The notes: generated by a model not told the origin, from the sequence alone. DNA of 8,756 nucleotides from CAZFBR01 sp035353495 [NCBI: uncultured bacterium] (GCA_964517215.1 CAZFBR010000147.1:1-8756); one strand, 5' to 3'. Positions 1 through 7,239 are shown, counted from the stretch's first letter. Numbers and translations: made by a program.

Positions 1-186
1 CTGCAGCCGCGTGTTGCGCTGCGCCACCTGCGCCGCCGCCTGCGGGTTGTCCCAAAATCCGGGTGCTTCCATCTTCACCTGCACCTCGGACAGCTCGCGG
101 GCCAGCGCCGGGCCGTCGTAGAGCTTGTTGATATCCGCCAGATGTGCCGCCAGCTTGTCCAGCCGCACCTTGATCTCGTAGTCCAT
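1..186 (-). CDS. prfB: Peptide chain release factor 2, N-terminal part (cut by window edge)
   Basis: Release factor 2 recognises UGA and UAA stop codons and triggers peptide release on the ribosome. Only the first 62 codons are present; the gene runs off the left edge. The peptide starts MDYEIKVRLDKL and contains MEAPGFWDNPQAA (residues 39-51), which matches the RF2 N-terminal helical region (E. coli has LEQPDVWNEP there). The ATG at 186-184 is preceded by AAAGGA a few bases upstream, a good ribosome binding site. The frame is open through the position where most bacterial prfB genes carry the CUU-UGA-C frameshift site (here CTC TAC GAC, about codons 22-24), so no frameshift is needed. The GGQ and SPF motifs would lie outside the window. 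The identification rests on a short but characteristic segment. Confidence 0.85.
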   Translation of the reverse strand, partial: MDYEIKVRLDKLAAHLADINKLYDGPALARELSEVQVKMEAPGFWDNPQAAAQVAQRNTRLQ

Positions 187-402
187 AACCGTCCTTTATC
201 CCGTCACACTTCCGCCCCCGCAGGGGGAACGTTCTGCACATCAGCTGCCGCCGGCATCCTCCTGCCGTCGCCGACGACGGAAGCGGAACGCGTCCGGCAT
301 CCGGAACCATTGCCGTGCCAGGCAGCGCCCGGCATCCGCTCCGGCTGCATCGTCAGCACGCACAGTATGCCGGCGGCGTCCCGCAGACCACCCGTGTTGC
401 CG
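187..402. other. Intergenic region upstream of prfB
   Basis: This 216-base gap lies between the regulator stop and the prfB start. It holds a perfect 5-bp GC hairpin with a 3-base loop (CCCCC-GCA-GGGGG, about 215-227) close to the prfB ribosome binding site, but no T-tract follows on either strand. I see no convincing -35/-10 pair. A short minus-strand reading frame crosses the region, but it has no ribosome binding site and continues antisense-style through the regulator gene, so I do not call it. A prfB promoter is expected here but cannot be placed. Confidence 0.4.
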
Positions 403-1683
403 TCAGGGTCCGGTGCTTTCACCCAGACGGCGGGCCAGCACCTCCAGCGTGCATCCGAGCAGCGCCGCCGCCCGCCGCCGGTCGCCGCCGGTGTCGTGCA
501 GCAGTGCCTCCGCCTCGCGCCTTTCCTGGTCCGCGGTGCTCGCGTCCGCCGGCATCGGCTGCAGGAAGAGCGGCAGGTCGCCCTGCGCGAGGGTCGCGCC
601 CGGGTGGCGTTCCGCCAGCCAGCCCAGCACCGCCAGCAGCTGCCGGCAGTTGCCCGGCCAGTAGTACTGCCCGAACCGCGCCAGGGCATCGCCCGCCAGC
701 CGCGGCGCGGTATCCTCCGCCGTTTCGCGCAGCAGCAGCGGCACCAGTTCGGGAATCTCGTCCGCCCGCCGGCGCAGCGGCGGCAGATGCAGCGAGACAA
801 TATCCAGCCGGTGATACAGCTCGCGATTGAAGCTCCCGTAGGAAACCTCCGCCAGCAGCGAACGCGCGGTCAGCGCCAGGATGCGCGCCGCGAGCGGGCG
901 CGCCGACTGGCCGCGCACCGGGTCGGGCAGATAATCAATCAGCCGCTGCTGCAGTTCCATGGGGAGCGCCGCCACCTCATCCAGCACCACTGTCCCGTCG
1001 CCAGCCATGAGCGGCGCTGCCGGCACCTGCAGCTGGCCGTCGCGGCCGCCGTCGAACAGCTCTTCAGCCAGCCGCGCCCCCGACAATCCGGCACACGGGA
1101 TCACCACCAGCGACCGGCTGCGGCGGACACCGGCATGATGCAGCAGCCGGGCGAGCAGGTGCTTGCCTGAACCGGGCTCACCGTGGATAAAAACCGGTTC
1201 GTTGCTGTCGGCGATTTCTCTCAGCCGGCTGCCGATCTTCTGCAGCGCCGGCGACTTGCCCGCCAGCTGGCTGAACAGCGCCTGCGGTTCACTGCCGCGC
1301 AGGTGCAGATTGACGGCCTGCAGCACCGGGCGCAGTCGCTGCACGCGTGCGGTTATTTCCTCCGCCGGCAGCGGCCAGGGCCAAACCTGAATCGCGCCGG
1401 TGCAGCGTGCCGCCGTCAGCGCGGCCGGATCACTGTCCACCGCGATCATCACGCCGCCATAACCCGCGCGCGTCAGCATTGTCAGCAATTCGCGGCCATC
1501 GACGCCGGGCATCGCCAGCGCGGTGATCACCAGGTCCGGCGCCTGATGCGCCGCCGCATTGAATCCCGCCACCGCCGCCGCCGCGGTCGTCACCGCCACC
1601 CCGGCGTCGCGCACGGCGAGCGCCAGCTGCGCGCGCCGCGCCGCATTCGCGTCAATCACCACCGCCGTCAGGTCGCGCATCAT
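403..1683 (-). CDS. Degenerate NtrC-family response regulator (receiver + AAA+ + Fis-type HTH) without GAFTGA
   Basis: The 426-aa protein has the NtrC layout: receiver-like domain (about 4-120), AAA+ ATPase (about 135-370) and C-terminal Fis-type helix-turn-helix (about 392-422, GGDRRRAAALLGCTLEVLAR). The AAA+ core looks able to bind ATP: Walker A GEPGSGKH (168-175), Walker B TVVLDEV (231-237), the arginine-finger region ELYHRLD (288-294), LPPLRRR (300-306) and sensor II GNCRQL (344-349). Two functional sites are missing. The receiver's phospho-acceptor position reads VITALAMPG, with Ala55 where Asp is expected, and no Lys-Pro follows near residue 102. Between ELF (208-210) and Walker B the stretch is shortened and has no GAFTGA, the loop that contacts sigma54. 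It is therefore probably a phosphorylation-independent regulator, perhaps acting with sigma70 or as a repressor. The start is the first of two ATGs, with GGAGGGGGA directly upstream; its ATGA overlaps the stop of the transglutaminase-like gene, implying translational coupling. Confidence 0.85.
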   Translation of the reverse strand: MMRDLTAVVIDANAARRAQLALAVRDAGVAVTTAAAAVAGFNAAAHQAPDLVITALAMPGVDGRELLTMLTRAGYGGVMIAVDSDPAALTAARCTGAIQVWPWPLPAEEITARVQRLRPVLQAVNLHLRGSEPQALFSQLAGKSPALQKIGSRLREIADSNEPVFIHGEPGSGKHLLARLLHHAGVRRSRSLVVIPCAGLSGARLAEELFDGGRDGQLQVPAAPLMAGDGTVVLDEVAALPMELQQRLIDYLPDPVRGQSARPLAARILALTARSLLAEVSYGSFNRELYHRLDIVSLHLPPLRRRADEIPELVPLLLRETAEDTAPRLAGDALARFGQYYWPGNCRQLLAVLGWLAERHPGATLAQGDLPLFLQPMPADASTADQERREAEALLHDTGGDRRRAAALLGCTLEVLARRLGESTGP

Positions 1684-3083
1684 TCCCCCTCCGCCGGCAG
1701 CGGTTCAATCTGCAGTTTCCCGATGACCGGGATGATGCGCGCCTGCGCCAGCACATCCCCCGCGACCAGCTTGATATGGGTGGCGTCCGCCGATTCCTGA
1801 TTGAACGCAGGATCAATTGCCTGCAGCCCGCCGATGTCCGCTTCCACCCAGGCGTGATAGTAGAATTTTCCGTCGACATACACCACACCGGCCACAACCT
1901 GCGCGGGAATGCCCTGCGCGCGCAGCAGCGCGCACAGCAATACCGCCATTTCATTGCAGTCCCCCTGCCGCATTGCCAGCACCTGCGAGGCGCGCGGCAA
2001 TGAGAGGGTCAGGCGCGGAGTGATGTTTTCTTTGATCCAACCTAAGTCGGCCTGCACATAATCACGCGGCAACAACCGCGCATCGCGCGTCCCTGCGGGC
2101 AGCCGTTGCGCCAGCTCCGCCACGTCTTTCTGGTTGTAATCGCAGAACGCGTCCGGCGGCTGCACCTCCCCGGCGGGACTTGCTGCCGGCAGTTCTTGCA
2201 GCCGGTCAATGCGGACAACCGCATCGGCAAAACCCTGACCGGCACCGGTCAGCGTCAGACCGTCAAGCGGCGTGCCCGCCAGACGGTAGCGCGCGGCAAA
2301 CAACCGGCGCGGATTTTTGATTGGCCGGATCGGGGTAATGGCCGCGCTGGTCAGCAGGTCGAGCGGTTCGCCCGCCTGGTCCGCCTGCGCCAGTTCCGGC
2401 GCTTCGCGGCGGAAGGTCATGCCCATGGGCATGGTGATGAGCAGCGGTTCACCTGCTGCGTCGAGCCAGGTTTCCGTTTCGATTCCGGCAAATGACAGTT
2501 TTAGCACGCGCACTGTCTGGCGCGCACTGCCGACCGGCAGCAGTTCCTCGCGGTCGACGCTGATCCGCAGTTCGCCACTCGCCTGCGCCGTCGGCTCGAA
2601 CACCTGGAACGCGAAACTGTCGCCGACCTTGAGTTCCATGCCGCGCAGCATGAGGTCCGCCAGCTGCGGCAGCGTGACCTCGCGGGCCGAAAACTGCTTT
2701 TCCGTGGTCGTTCCCGCCGAGGTCATGCGCACGGTCAGCGAGTCGCCGCGCACTTCGCCGGCAACCGACAGGTCAAGCATATCGCCGGCGAGACGGTAGG
2801 CAAAGGTGCGCGGCTGGTAGGCGGTGTCACATACCAGCTCGCCATCGATTGTGGTGCGGATGGTCATCGGACCCATTGCCAGCTTGATCGCCGTATGGCT
2901 CGTCTGCGTTATGGCATCGCCGGCAGTCACCACTGTTTCGTGATGCCAGCCGATTTTCTGCTCATTCCGGTAGATCCCGAACCAGGTCGCACCCGCCTCT
3001 GCCGCGCCCGCCGGCATCGCCATCAACCCCACCAGCAGAAATAGGGGGACGGACCATAACATATTAACTTTTGCCACACGCAT
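1680..3083 (-). CDS. Exported transglutaminase-like domain protein
   Basis: The protein is 467 aa from the chosen ATG. The N-terminus is a signal peptide: positively charged MRVAKVN, a hydrophobic core WSVPLFLLVGLMAMP and small residues AGAAEA at the likely cleavage site. An N-terminal beta-rich region (about 30-300, beginning TWFGIYRNEQKIGW) precedes a C-terminal transglutaminase-like/papain-fold domain. The catalytic triad is visible: Cys376 in QGDCNEM, His410 in YYHAWVE and Asp424 in QAIDPAF. Such proteins are thiol proteases or peptide-modifying enzymes; the substrate cannot be inferred. The reading frame stays open upstream to 3308, but that extension runs into yjbQ, would bury the signal peptide, and crosses an inverted repeat, so I reject it. 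ATG at 3062 (inside the repeat arm) is an alternative start. The SD at 3083 is weak (ACGGG). The stop overlaps the next gene by ATGA, so the two are probably one operon. Confidence 0.85.
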   Translation of the reverse strand: MRVAKVNMLWSVPLFLLVGLMAMPAGAAEAGATWFGIYRNEQKIGWHHETVVTAGDAITQTSHTAIKLAMGPMTIRTTIDGELVCDTAYQPRTFAYRLAGDMLDLSVAGEVRGDSLTVRMTSAGTTTEKQFSAREVTLPQLADLMLRGMELKVGDSFAFQVFEPTAQASGELRISVDREELLPVGSARQTVRVLKLSFAGIETETWLDAAGEPLLITMPMGMTFRREAPELAQADQAGEPLDLLTSAAITPIRPIKNPRRLFAARYRLAGTPLDGLTLTGAGQGFADAVVRIDRLQELPAASPAGEVQPPDAFCDYNQKDVAELAQRLPAGTRDARLLPRDYVQADLGWIKENITPRLTLSLPRASQVLAMRQGDCNEMAVLLCALLRAQGIPAQVVAGVVYVDGKFYYHAWVEADIGGLQAIDPAFNQESADATHIKLVAGDVLAQARIIPVIGKLQIEPLPAEGE

Positions 3084-3264
3084 CCCGTAACGCCAACAGC
3101 CCTGCCTGAAACGGGCAAATCCTTTACCGATTATAGCGATATGCCTGGCGATTGCCTGCATCCTCTGCCTGCGAATTGCATCATCGGTCACCGGCAAGGC
3201 CAGAATACCAGCAGACACCGGCACATGGCGGTTAACAAAAGTTAATATGTTATGCTCCGTCCCC
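3045..3264. repeat. 220-bp element bounded by 29-bp inverted repeats (MITE/REPIN-like)
   Basis: The left arm (3045-3073) and right arm (3236-3264) are reverse complements over 29 bp with a single mismatch. Read outside-in, each arm begins GGGGACGGA and continues CATAACATATTAACTTTTG. Similarity fades outwards through an A-rich stretch to GCAG on both sides (from about 3035 and to about 3275). About 160 bp separate the arms and contain no gene. The arms are more AT-rich than their surroundings. Sequences of the GGGGACRGACC type are often seen with REP-associated tyrosine transposases, but no transposase gene is here, so a non-autonomous element is an inference. In a transcript the arms could form a long stem. 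The left arm lies within the transglutaminase coding sequence. Confidence 0.75.
3130..3135 (-). promoter_or_regulatory. Candidate -10 box for the transglutaminase-regulator operon
   Basis: A perfect TATAAT on the minus strand sits about 47 bases upstream of the ATG at 3083, between the two inverted-repeat arms. No good -35 hexamer lies 16-18 bases further upstream and there is no TG extension, so support is limited to the -10 box and its position. Confidence 0.35.
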
Positions 3265-3280
3265 TTTTTTTGCTGCCTGT

Positions 3281-3679
3281 TCACTTGCCCACCACCTGCA
3301 CTTGGCATTGCCGGCGGCGGGGGCCGTCAAACTCGCAGAAGTAGATGCCCTGCCAAGTGCCCAGGACTAATGCGCCATTCTCGACCATGATCTGCTGCGC
3401 GCAGCCGACGAGCGAACTTTTGAGGTGCGCCGCGCTGTTGCCCTCGCCATGCCGGTAAAACGGCTGCCGCCACGGGACCGCCACGTCGAGCGCCTTGAGC
3501 ACATCGTGCACCACGTCGGGGTCGGCGTTCTCGTTGACGGTCACCCCCGCGGTGGTATGCGGAACAAACACCGTGCAGAGCCCGTCACGCACCCCGCTAT
3601 CGCGCACGGCCGCCGCAACCTCAGCGGTAATGTCAATCATCTCGTCACGTGCATGCGTCGCCACCGCAAATGTTTCCAT
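3281..3679 (-). CDS. yjbQ: YjbQ / UPF0047 family protein
   Basis: A 132-aa protein of the size and pattern typical of the YjbQ (UPF0047) family, which has been described as having weak thiamine-phosphate synthase activity; its real role is unsettled. Family signatures are clear: PHTTAGVTVNENADPDV (40-56), RHGEGNSAAHLKSSL (76-90) and LGTWQGIYFCEFDGPR (106-121). The conserved His41, His77 and His85 are those expected to form the metal/active site. The ATG at 3679 is preceded by GGAGAGG. It starts 8 bases after the stop of the GT4 gene, so it is very likely co-transcribed with it, although the functional link to glycan synthesis is not obvious. Its stop lies 16 bases before the right arm of the inverted-repeat element. 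Confidence 0.92.
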   Translation of the reverse strand: METFAVATHARDEMIDITAEVAAAVRDSGVRDGLCTVFVPHTTAGVTVNENADPDVVHDVLKALDVAVPWRQPFYRHGEGNSAAHLKSSLVGCAQQIMVENGALVLGTWQGIYFCEFDGPRRRQCQVQVVGK

Positions 3680-3687
3680 GTCCTCTC

Positions 3688-4809
3688 CTATGCCGCCCGC
3701 AACCAGCGCCGATACTCCCCGGCCACGATATCCCAGTCAAACCGCTGCGCCCGCTGCCGCAGCCGGTCTTGCCAGTCGCATCCGGCCGCAGCGCGCAGCG
3801 CAGCTGCAAACGCAACCGTATCCGTACATTCAACCAACATGCCGGCATCACCGATCAGCCAGCGGCGCACCGCATCGTCCTGCGTCACCACCGGCTTGTT
3901 GCACGCCATCGCTTCCAGCAGTACAATACCAAACGGTTCCTCGAACGACGGCAATACAAACACCTCCGCCGCATTATACAGCGCCGGCATTTCCGTTTCC
4001 GCCACCGCACCCAGATAGCGAAAGCGGTCGCCCAGCAGTTCCCCGCCGCGCTGGCAGACCTCGTCGCGCTGCGGACCGTCGCCGGCAACCGCCAAAGCCA
4101 TGCCGGCGCGGGCTGCCGCCGCAATCGCCAGCAGCGGCCGTTTCATCTCGTCCAGCGCCCCGGCAAAGAGCGCGACCGGCCGCGGCAGGCCAAGATCACG
4201 ACCCGGCCCGGGTGCATACCGCACCAGATCAACACCATTCGGCACCACCGGCGCCAGCGGCGCCAGCAGGCGCTTGCCCGCCAGCCAGTCGCGCGCCGGC
4301 GGACTCAGCGGCACATACCAGTCGGGTCCGACGGCCGCCTGCGCGACTTCCACCGGGCCCATCCCCGCCTGCCCCGAATGGATGAATGCACTGCCGTCCC
4401 ACGCCCGTTTGGCGCGGCAGAGCAGTGCCGCTGCAGGCCCGGCATAATTGAACACCGCGCGGTACGGCTCCGACCAGAAGCAAGTATCCGCCAGCCGCGC
4501 AGTAAAATGCAGCGCCTCATAATCATGCGCCCCGGCCAGCGGCCAGCGGGTCCCGGCGAGCAGGCCGGCATAGCGCCGCGCTGCTGTTGATTCGCGCGGC
4601 GCGCACGAGACGCGAATCGTCCGGTGCGGTGCCGGCAGTTCCGGTGCCTCCGGCGGACCGTACAGGTCGACCGGCCAGTCGCGTCCCAGCCGTTCGAGAC
4701 AAAGTTCGCGCACCACCGTTTCAATCCCGCGCCGCACCCGTCCGTAACTGGCGCACAGCACCGCCAGCCGCGGGCACACCACGGCCGGCGTCAGTGCTGC
4801 CGGTGTCAC
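3688..4809 (-). CDS. GT4-family (GT-B fold) glycosyltransferase
   Basis: A 373-aa retaining glycosyltransferase of family 4. The N-terminal half carries an acceptor-domain-like start (VCPRLAVLCASYG, 11-23) and an RRGIETVVREL segment (26-36), resembling the usual GGxE loop but with Arg in place of the first Gly. The C-terminal donor-binding half shows VPNGVD (189-194), FAGALDEMKRP (215-225, with the conserved Lys-Arg pair), VAGDGPQR (241-248) and the EX7E signature EEPFGIVLLEAM (290-301, Glu291/Glu299). The donor may be GDP-mannose, because mannose-1-phosphate guanylyltransferase is encoded just upstream, but the sequence does not prove this. No membrane segment is seen, so it is probably cytoplasmic or peripheral. 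The start is a GTG at 4809; no ATG occurs between the upstream in-frame stop and the conserved region, and the SD is poor. A start at the GTG codons of residues 10-11 is possible. Confidence 0.88.
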   Translation of the reverse strand: MTPAALTPAVVCPRLAVLCASYGRVRRGIETVVRELCLERLGRDWPVDLYGPPEAPELPAPHRTIRVSCAPRESTAARRYAGLLAGTRWPLAGAHDYEALHFTARLADTCFWSEPYRAVFNYAGPAAALLCRAKRAWDGSAFIHSGQAGMGPVEVAQAAVGPDWYVPLSPPARDWLAGKRLLAPLAPVVPNGVDLVRYAPGPGRDLGLPRPVALFAGALDEMKRPLLAIAAAARAGMALAVAGDGPQRDEVCQRGGELLGDRFRYLGAVAETEMPALYNAAEVFVLPSFEEPFGIVLLEAMACNKPVVTQDDAVRRWLIGDAGMLVECTDTVAFAAALRAAAGCDWQDRLRQRAQRFDWDIVAGEYRRWLRAA

Positions 4810-4888
4810 GCCCGGACCAACCCGACCGGCTGCGTCCGTCGACAGCAGCAGTGACTCACCCGTATGCCCGCAGCACTAACTACCGCTT

Positions 4889-5929
4889 TCATACCAGATG
4901 GGCCGGCCCGTGCTGTTCAAGATGCGCGACAATGTCCTTCACTTCCTCAGCCCGGTCGCGCGTGCAGACCAGCAGCGCATCGCCGGTATCGACGACGATC
5001 AGGTTCTCGACGCCAAGCGCGGCAACGAATTTGTCCGGCGTGTGGAAATAGTTGCCATGCGCGTCCTTCGTCCACAGCGGCCCGAGTGCGGCATTGTCCG
5101 CACCCGCGCGCTCATACAATGCCGTCCACGAGCCAACGTCGCTCCACGTCAGCGCGGCGGGAATGCAAGCCAGCCGCGTCTCTTTTTCCAGCACACCGTA
5201 ATCGATGGAAACCGCCGGCATGCGCGCGTAGGCCGGCGCCAGGTCGGCCGCATCCAGGCCCGGCAGTTCCGCCGCCAGCGCCGGCAGGTGCTGCGCCACC
5301 ATGTCGAGCCAGGTTGCCGCGCTAACGATGAACATCCCGCCGTTCCAGGCATAGTCACCCGCCGCCAGATACCCCTCCGCCGTCGCCCGGTCCGGCTTCT
5401 CAACGAACTGGCGCACGGCATGCACCGGCCACGGCTGCACCGCGGCGAGCTGCCCGCCGGTGCGGATATAGCCGAAACCGGTATGCGGAAACCGCGGTTT
5501 GATGCCGATGGTCACCAGCCGCTTTTCGCGCACGGCGAATGCCGCCGCGGCCGCCAGCATCGCGCGAAACTGCTCCTCTTCCTCGATGATATGGTCGGCG
5601 GGCAACGCCACCAGCACCGCCTCGGGATCGCGGCGACGGATGAGTTCCGCCGCCACCGCCAGGCAGGGCGCGGTATTCCGTCCCTGCGGCTCGCCGATGA
5701 AATTCTCCGCCGGCAGCTGCGGGAGCTGTTCGCGCGCCGGCGCGATATTCCCGGCGGCAATCACCAGCCAGACCCGCGCCGCCGTCGCCAGCGGCAGGAC
5801 CCGATCCACTGTCAGCTGCAGCAGGGTCCGCTCTCCCGTCACCTGCAGAAACGGTTTGGGCAGTTTGCGGCGCGACGCGGGCCAGAAGCGCGTACCCCGC
5901 CCGCCCGCCATGATCACGACATGCAGCAT
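4889..5929 (-). CDS. manC: Mannose-1-phosphate guanylyltransferase (GDP-mannose pyrophosphorylase), single-domain form
   Basis: This enzyme makes GDP-mannose from GTP and mannose-1-phosphate in the cytoplasm. The 346-aa protein carries the nucleotidyltransferase signature AGGRGTRFWPASRRKLPKPF (8-27), EPQGRNTAP (80-88), PADHII (110-115), then FGYI, FVEKPD, WNGGMF, SIDYGVLEK and TWSDVGSW in order, the canonical sequence of the ManC/GMP family. Length matches the short form without a C-terminal phosphomannose isomerase domain, so isomerase and phosphomannomutase must be encoded elsewhere. The ATG at 5929 is chosen because GGAGGA lies 7 bases upstream and the predicted transcript starts near 5949. 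A TTG 21 bases upstream (5950) opens the frame further but would sit at or before the transcription start. The GT4 gene follows after a 79-base gap and is probably in the same operon. Confidence 0.95.
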   Translation of the reverse strand: MLHVVIMAGGRGTRFWPASRRKLPKPFLQVTGERTLLQLTVDRVLPLATAARVWLVIAAGNIAPAREQLPQLPAENFIGEPQGRNTAPCLAVAAELIRRRDPEAVLVALPADHIIEEEEQFRAMLAAAAAFAVREKRLVTIGIKPRFPHTGFGYIRTGGQLAAVQPWPVHAVRQFVEKPDRATAEGYLAAGDYAWNGGMFIVSAATWLDMVAQHLPALAAELPGLDAADLAPAYARMPAVSIDYGVLEKETRLACIPAALTWSDVGSWTALYERAGADNAALGPLWTKDAHGNYFHTPDKFVAALGVENLIVVDTGDALLVCTRDRAEEVKDIVAHLEQHGPAHLV

Positions 5930-5936
5930 GATGGCG

Positions 5937-5942
5937 TCCTCC
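5937..5942 (-). promoter_or_regulatory. Ribosome binding site of manC
   Basis: GGAGGA on the minus strand, 7 bases before the ATG at 5929. It decides the start of manC in favour of ATG over the upstream TTG codons at 5947 and 5950. Confidence 0.75.
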
Positions 5943-5955
5943 GTCAACAACCGAA

Positions 5956-5985
5956 ATTGTATCTTATCGCGACCGCCAGCCGCAA
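5956..5985 (-). promoter_or_regulatory. Candidate sigma70-type promoter of manC operon
   Basis: On the minus strand, TTGCGG (5985-5980) and TACAAT (5961-5956) are separated by 18 bases, each close to the consensus. The predicted transcription start near 5949 leaves a leader of about 20 bases containing the manC SD site. The site lies in the 98-base gap after the ankyrin-protein gene, the most AT-rich spot nearby. Confidence 0.55.
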
Positions 5986-6027
5986 CCGCCGCCCTTCGCT
6001 GTCAGCGTCCGGTCGCCACTGCCACGA

Positions 6028-7239
6028 TTACCGTCCGGAACGGCCGGCCGCGCCGGTGGTGCGGCGCAGCAGGTCAGCGATATCCGCATGGCCGTTGTAG
6101 ACGGCAAAATCACGTGCGGTCCGCCCCTGCGCGTCACGTACTCCGGGAGCAGCACCATATGCCAGCAGCTGCTCAACCAGATCGCCCTGACCCGTCTGCG
6201 CGGCAACCATGAGCGGCGTTTTCCCCTGCGCATCGGCCAGGCCGGCGGCGGCGCCCGCCTCCAGCAGAATACGGACGGCAACATACTGGCGATTGGCAAC
6301 CGCGCCATACAGGGCGGTGCGGCCCTGGGCGTCACGGTCATTCAGGTCCGCTGCTTCCTCCATGCGCAGGCGCAGCATGTAATTCTGGCCAAACCGGGCC
6401 GCGTAGCGCAATGATTCGCCCGGTTTCGCGCCATAATCCACGCCGGTCATCACCCGGAATCCGCGCCGGTCCTCCTGCGAGCCCGGCTCGAAATCGCGCC
6501 ACTGCAGCCGCAGATGCGTCGGGGTCACCCGCGACCAGCCGCTCCCGGCCGGCGGGGCCGGGGTCAGCCGTCCGCCGTCGTTCCACCAGACGATATCATC
6601 AGCCGTCAGACCGTCATGCAGATAGACGTCCGCCGTGAGGGCACCGATCGTCCCCCGCCAGGCCGCACCCGTCGCGGTCGTATACTCGAACCAGGTCGGT
6701 CCGCCCGCCTGCGCGCCGTTCCGAACCCGATAGCGCCGTTCGACCGTGACGTCCTTGTTGACGGGAAAATCAACCCAGAACGTCCACCAGACCATCGGCA
6801 TGCTGTCGTCAGTGACGCCGGTCACCGGCTGCCAGCTCCCGCTGTCATCCCAGCGCACATACCCCGTGCGGCGATCCGACCAGGTCTCCTCGTCGTCAAG
6901 CAGCGTCACCACTTCTTCCATCTGGCCCATCACGTTGATACCGTCGCGTTCCAGCGCCATGCTGATCTCGTTGGCGGCCGACTGGTCGGGGAATCCAAGC
7001 AGTTGCCGTGCCGGCGTCGTCCCGGTGTTGCGAAAGGTGAACTTCACCCGCACCAGCGAATGGTCGGGATGGAAGTCGATCTGCAGTTTCTCGTCAACCA
7101 TGCGGATGACGCTCTCCGCCCCGGGCCGCCAGCCCAGCGGTTCCGGGCCGTACGCCCCGTCATTCATCGCCGAATCATTCGCCCCTGCCGGCAATGATAG
7201 CAGCAGCACCAGCGTCGTCAGCAGCAGTGTCGTGCGCAT
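6028..7239 (-). CDS. Exported DUF4424-like protein with C-terminal ankyrin repeats
   Basis: A 403-aa protein of unknown function. Residues 1-20 form a signal peptide (MRTT, then a Leu-rich core, cleavage near PAGA-ND), so it is exported. Residues about 21-290 resemble DUF4424: the mature start NDSAMNDG, the LVRVKFTFRNTG segment (62-73) followed by GFPD, and the later strand-rich WWTFWVDFPVNKDVTVERRY (151-170) that suggests an extracytoplasmic beta-sandwich. The C-terminus holds three ankyrin repeats at about 301-333, 334-366 and 367-396, each beginning DAQG followed by R/K-T (for example DAQGKTPLMVAAQ), which serve protein-protein binding. The start is well supported by GGGAGGC 6 bases before ATG. 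It stands alone, divergent from the RNase P RNA, with manC next but under its own promoter. The DUF4424 assignment is by remembered pattern and is less certain than the ankyrin part. Confidence 0.82.
   Translation of the reverse strand: MRTTLLLTTLVLLLSLPAGANDSAMNDGAYGPEPLGWRPGAESVIRMVDEKLQIDFHPDHSLVRVKFTFRNTGTTPARQLLGFPDQSAANEISMALERDGINVMGQMEEVVTLLDDEETWSDRRTGYVRWDDSGSWQPVTGVTDDSMPMVWWTFWVDFPVNKDVTVERRYRVRNGAQAGGPTWFEYTTATGAAWRGTIGALTADVYLHDGLTADDIVWWNDGGRLTPAPPAGSGWSRVTPTHLRLQWRDFEPGSQEDRRGFRVMTGVDYGAKPGESLRYAARFGQNYMLRLRMEEAADLNDRDAQGRTALYGAVANRQYVAVRILLEAGAAAGLADAQGKTPLMVAAQTGQGDLVEQLLAYGAAPGVRDAQGRTARDFAVYNGHADIADLLRRTTGAAGRSGR

Noticed and set aside
204-800. 198-codon minus-strand reading frame overlapping the regulator gene
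   Set aside because: Composition is Arg/Cys/Trp-rich, typical of an off-frame shadow in GC-rich DNA; the overlapping frame has clear AAA+ and HTH motifs.
3084-3308. 75-codon N-terminal extension of the transglutaminase-like gene up to an ATG at 3308
   Set aside because: It overlaps the end of yjbQ, crosses the inverted-repeat element, and would place a clear signal peptide internally.
5968-6014. 7-bp inverted repeat (GCGACCG...CGGTCGC) downstream of the ankyrin gene as a terminator
   Set aside because: The loop is over 30 bases and no T-tract follows; it overlaps the manC promoter region.
4898-6100. 400-codon plus-strand open frame opposite manC
   Set aside because: Arg/Gln/His-rich antisense shadow; manC on the other strand carries every family motif.
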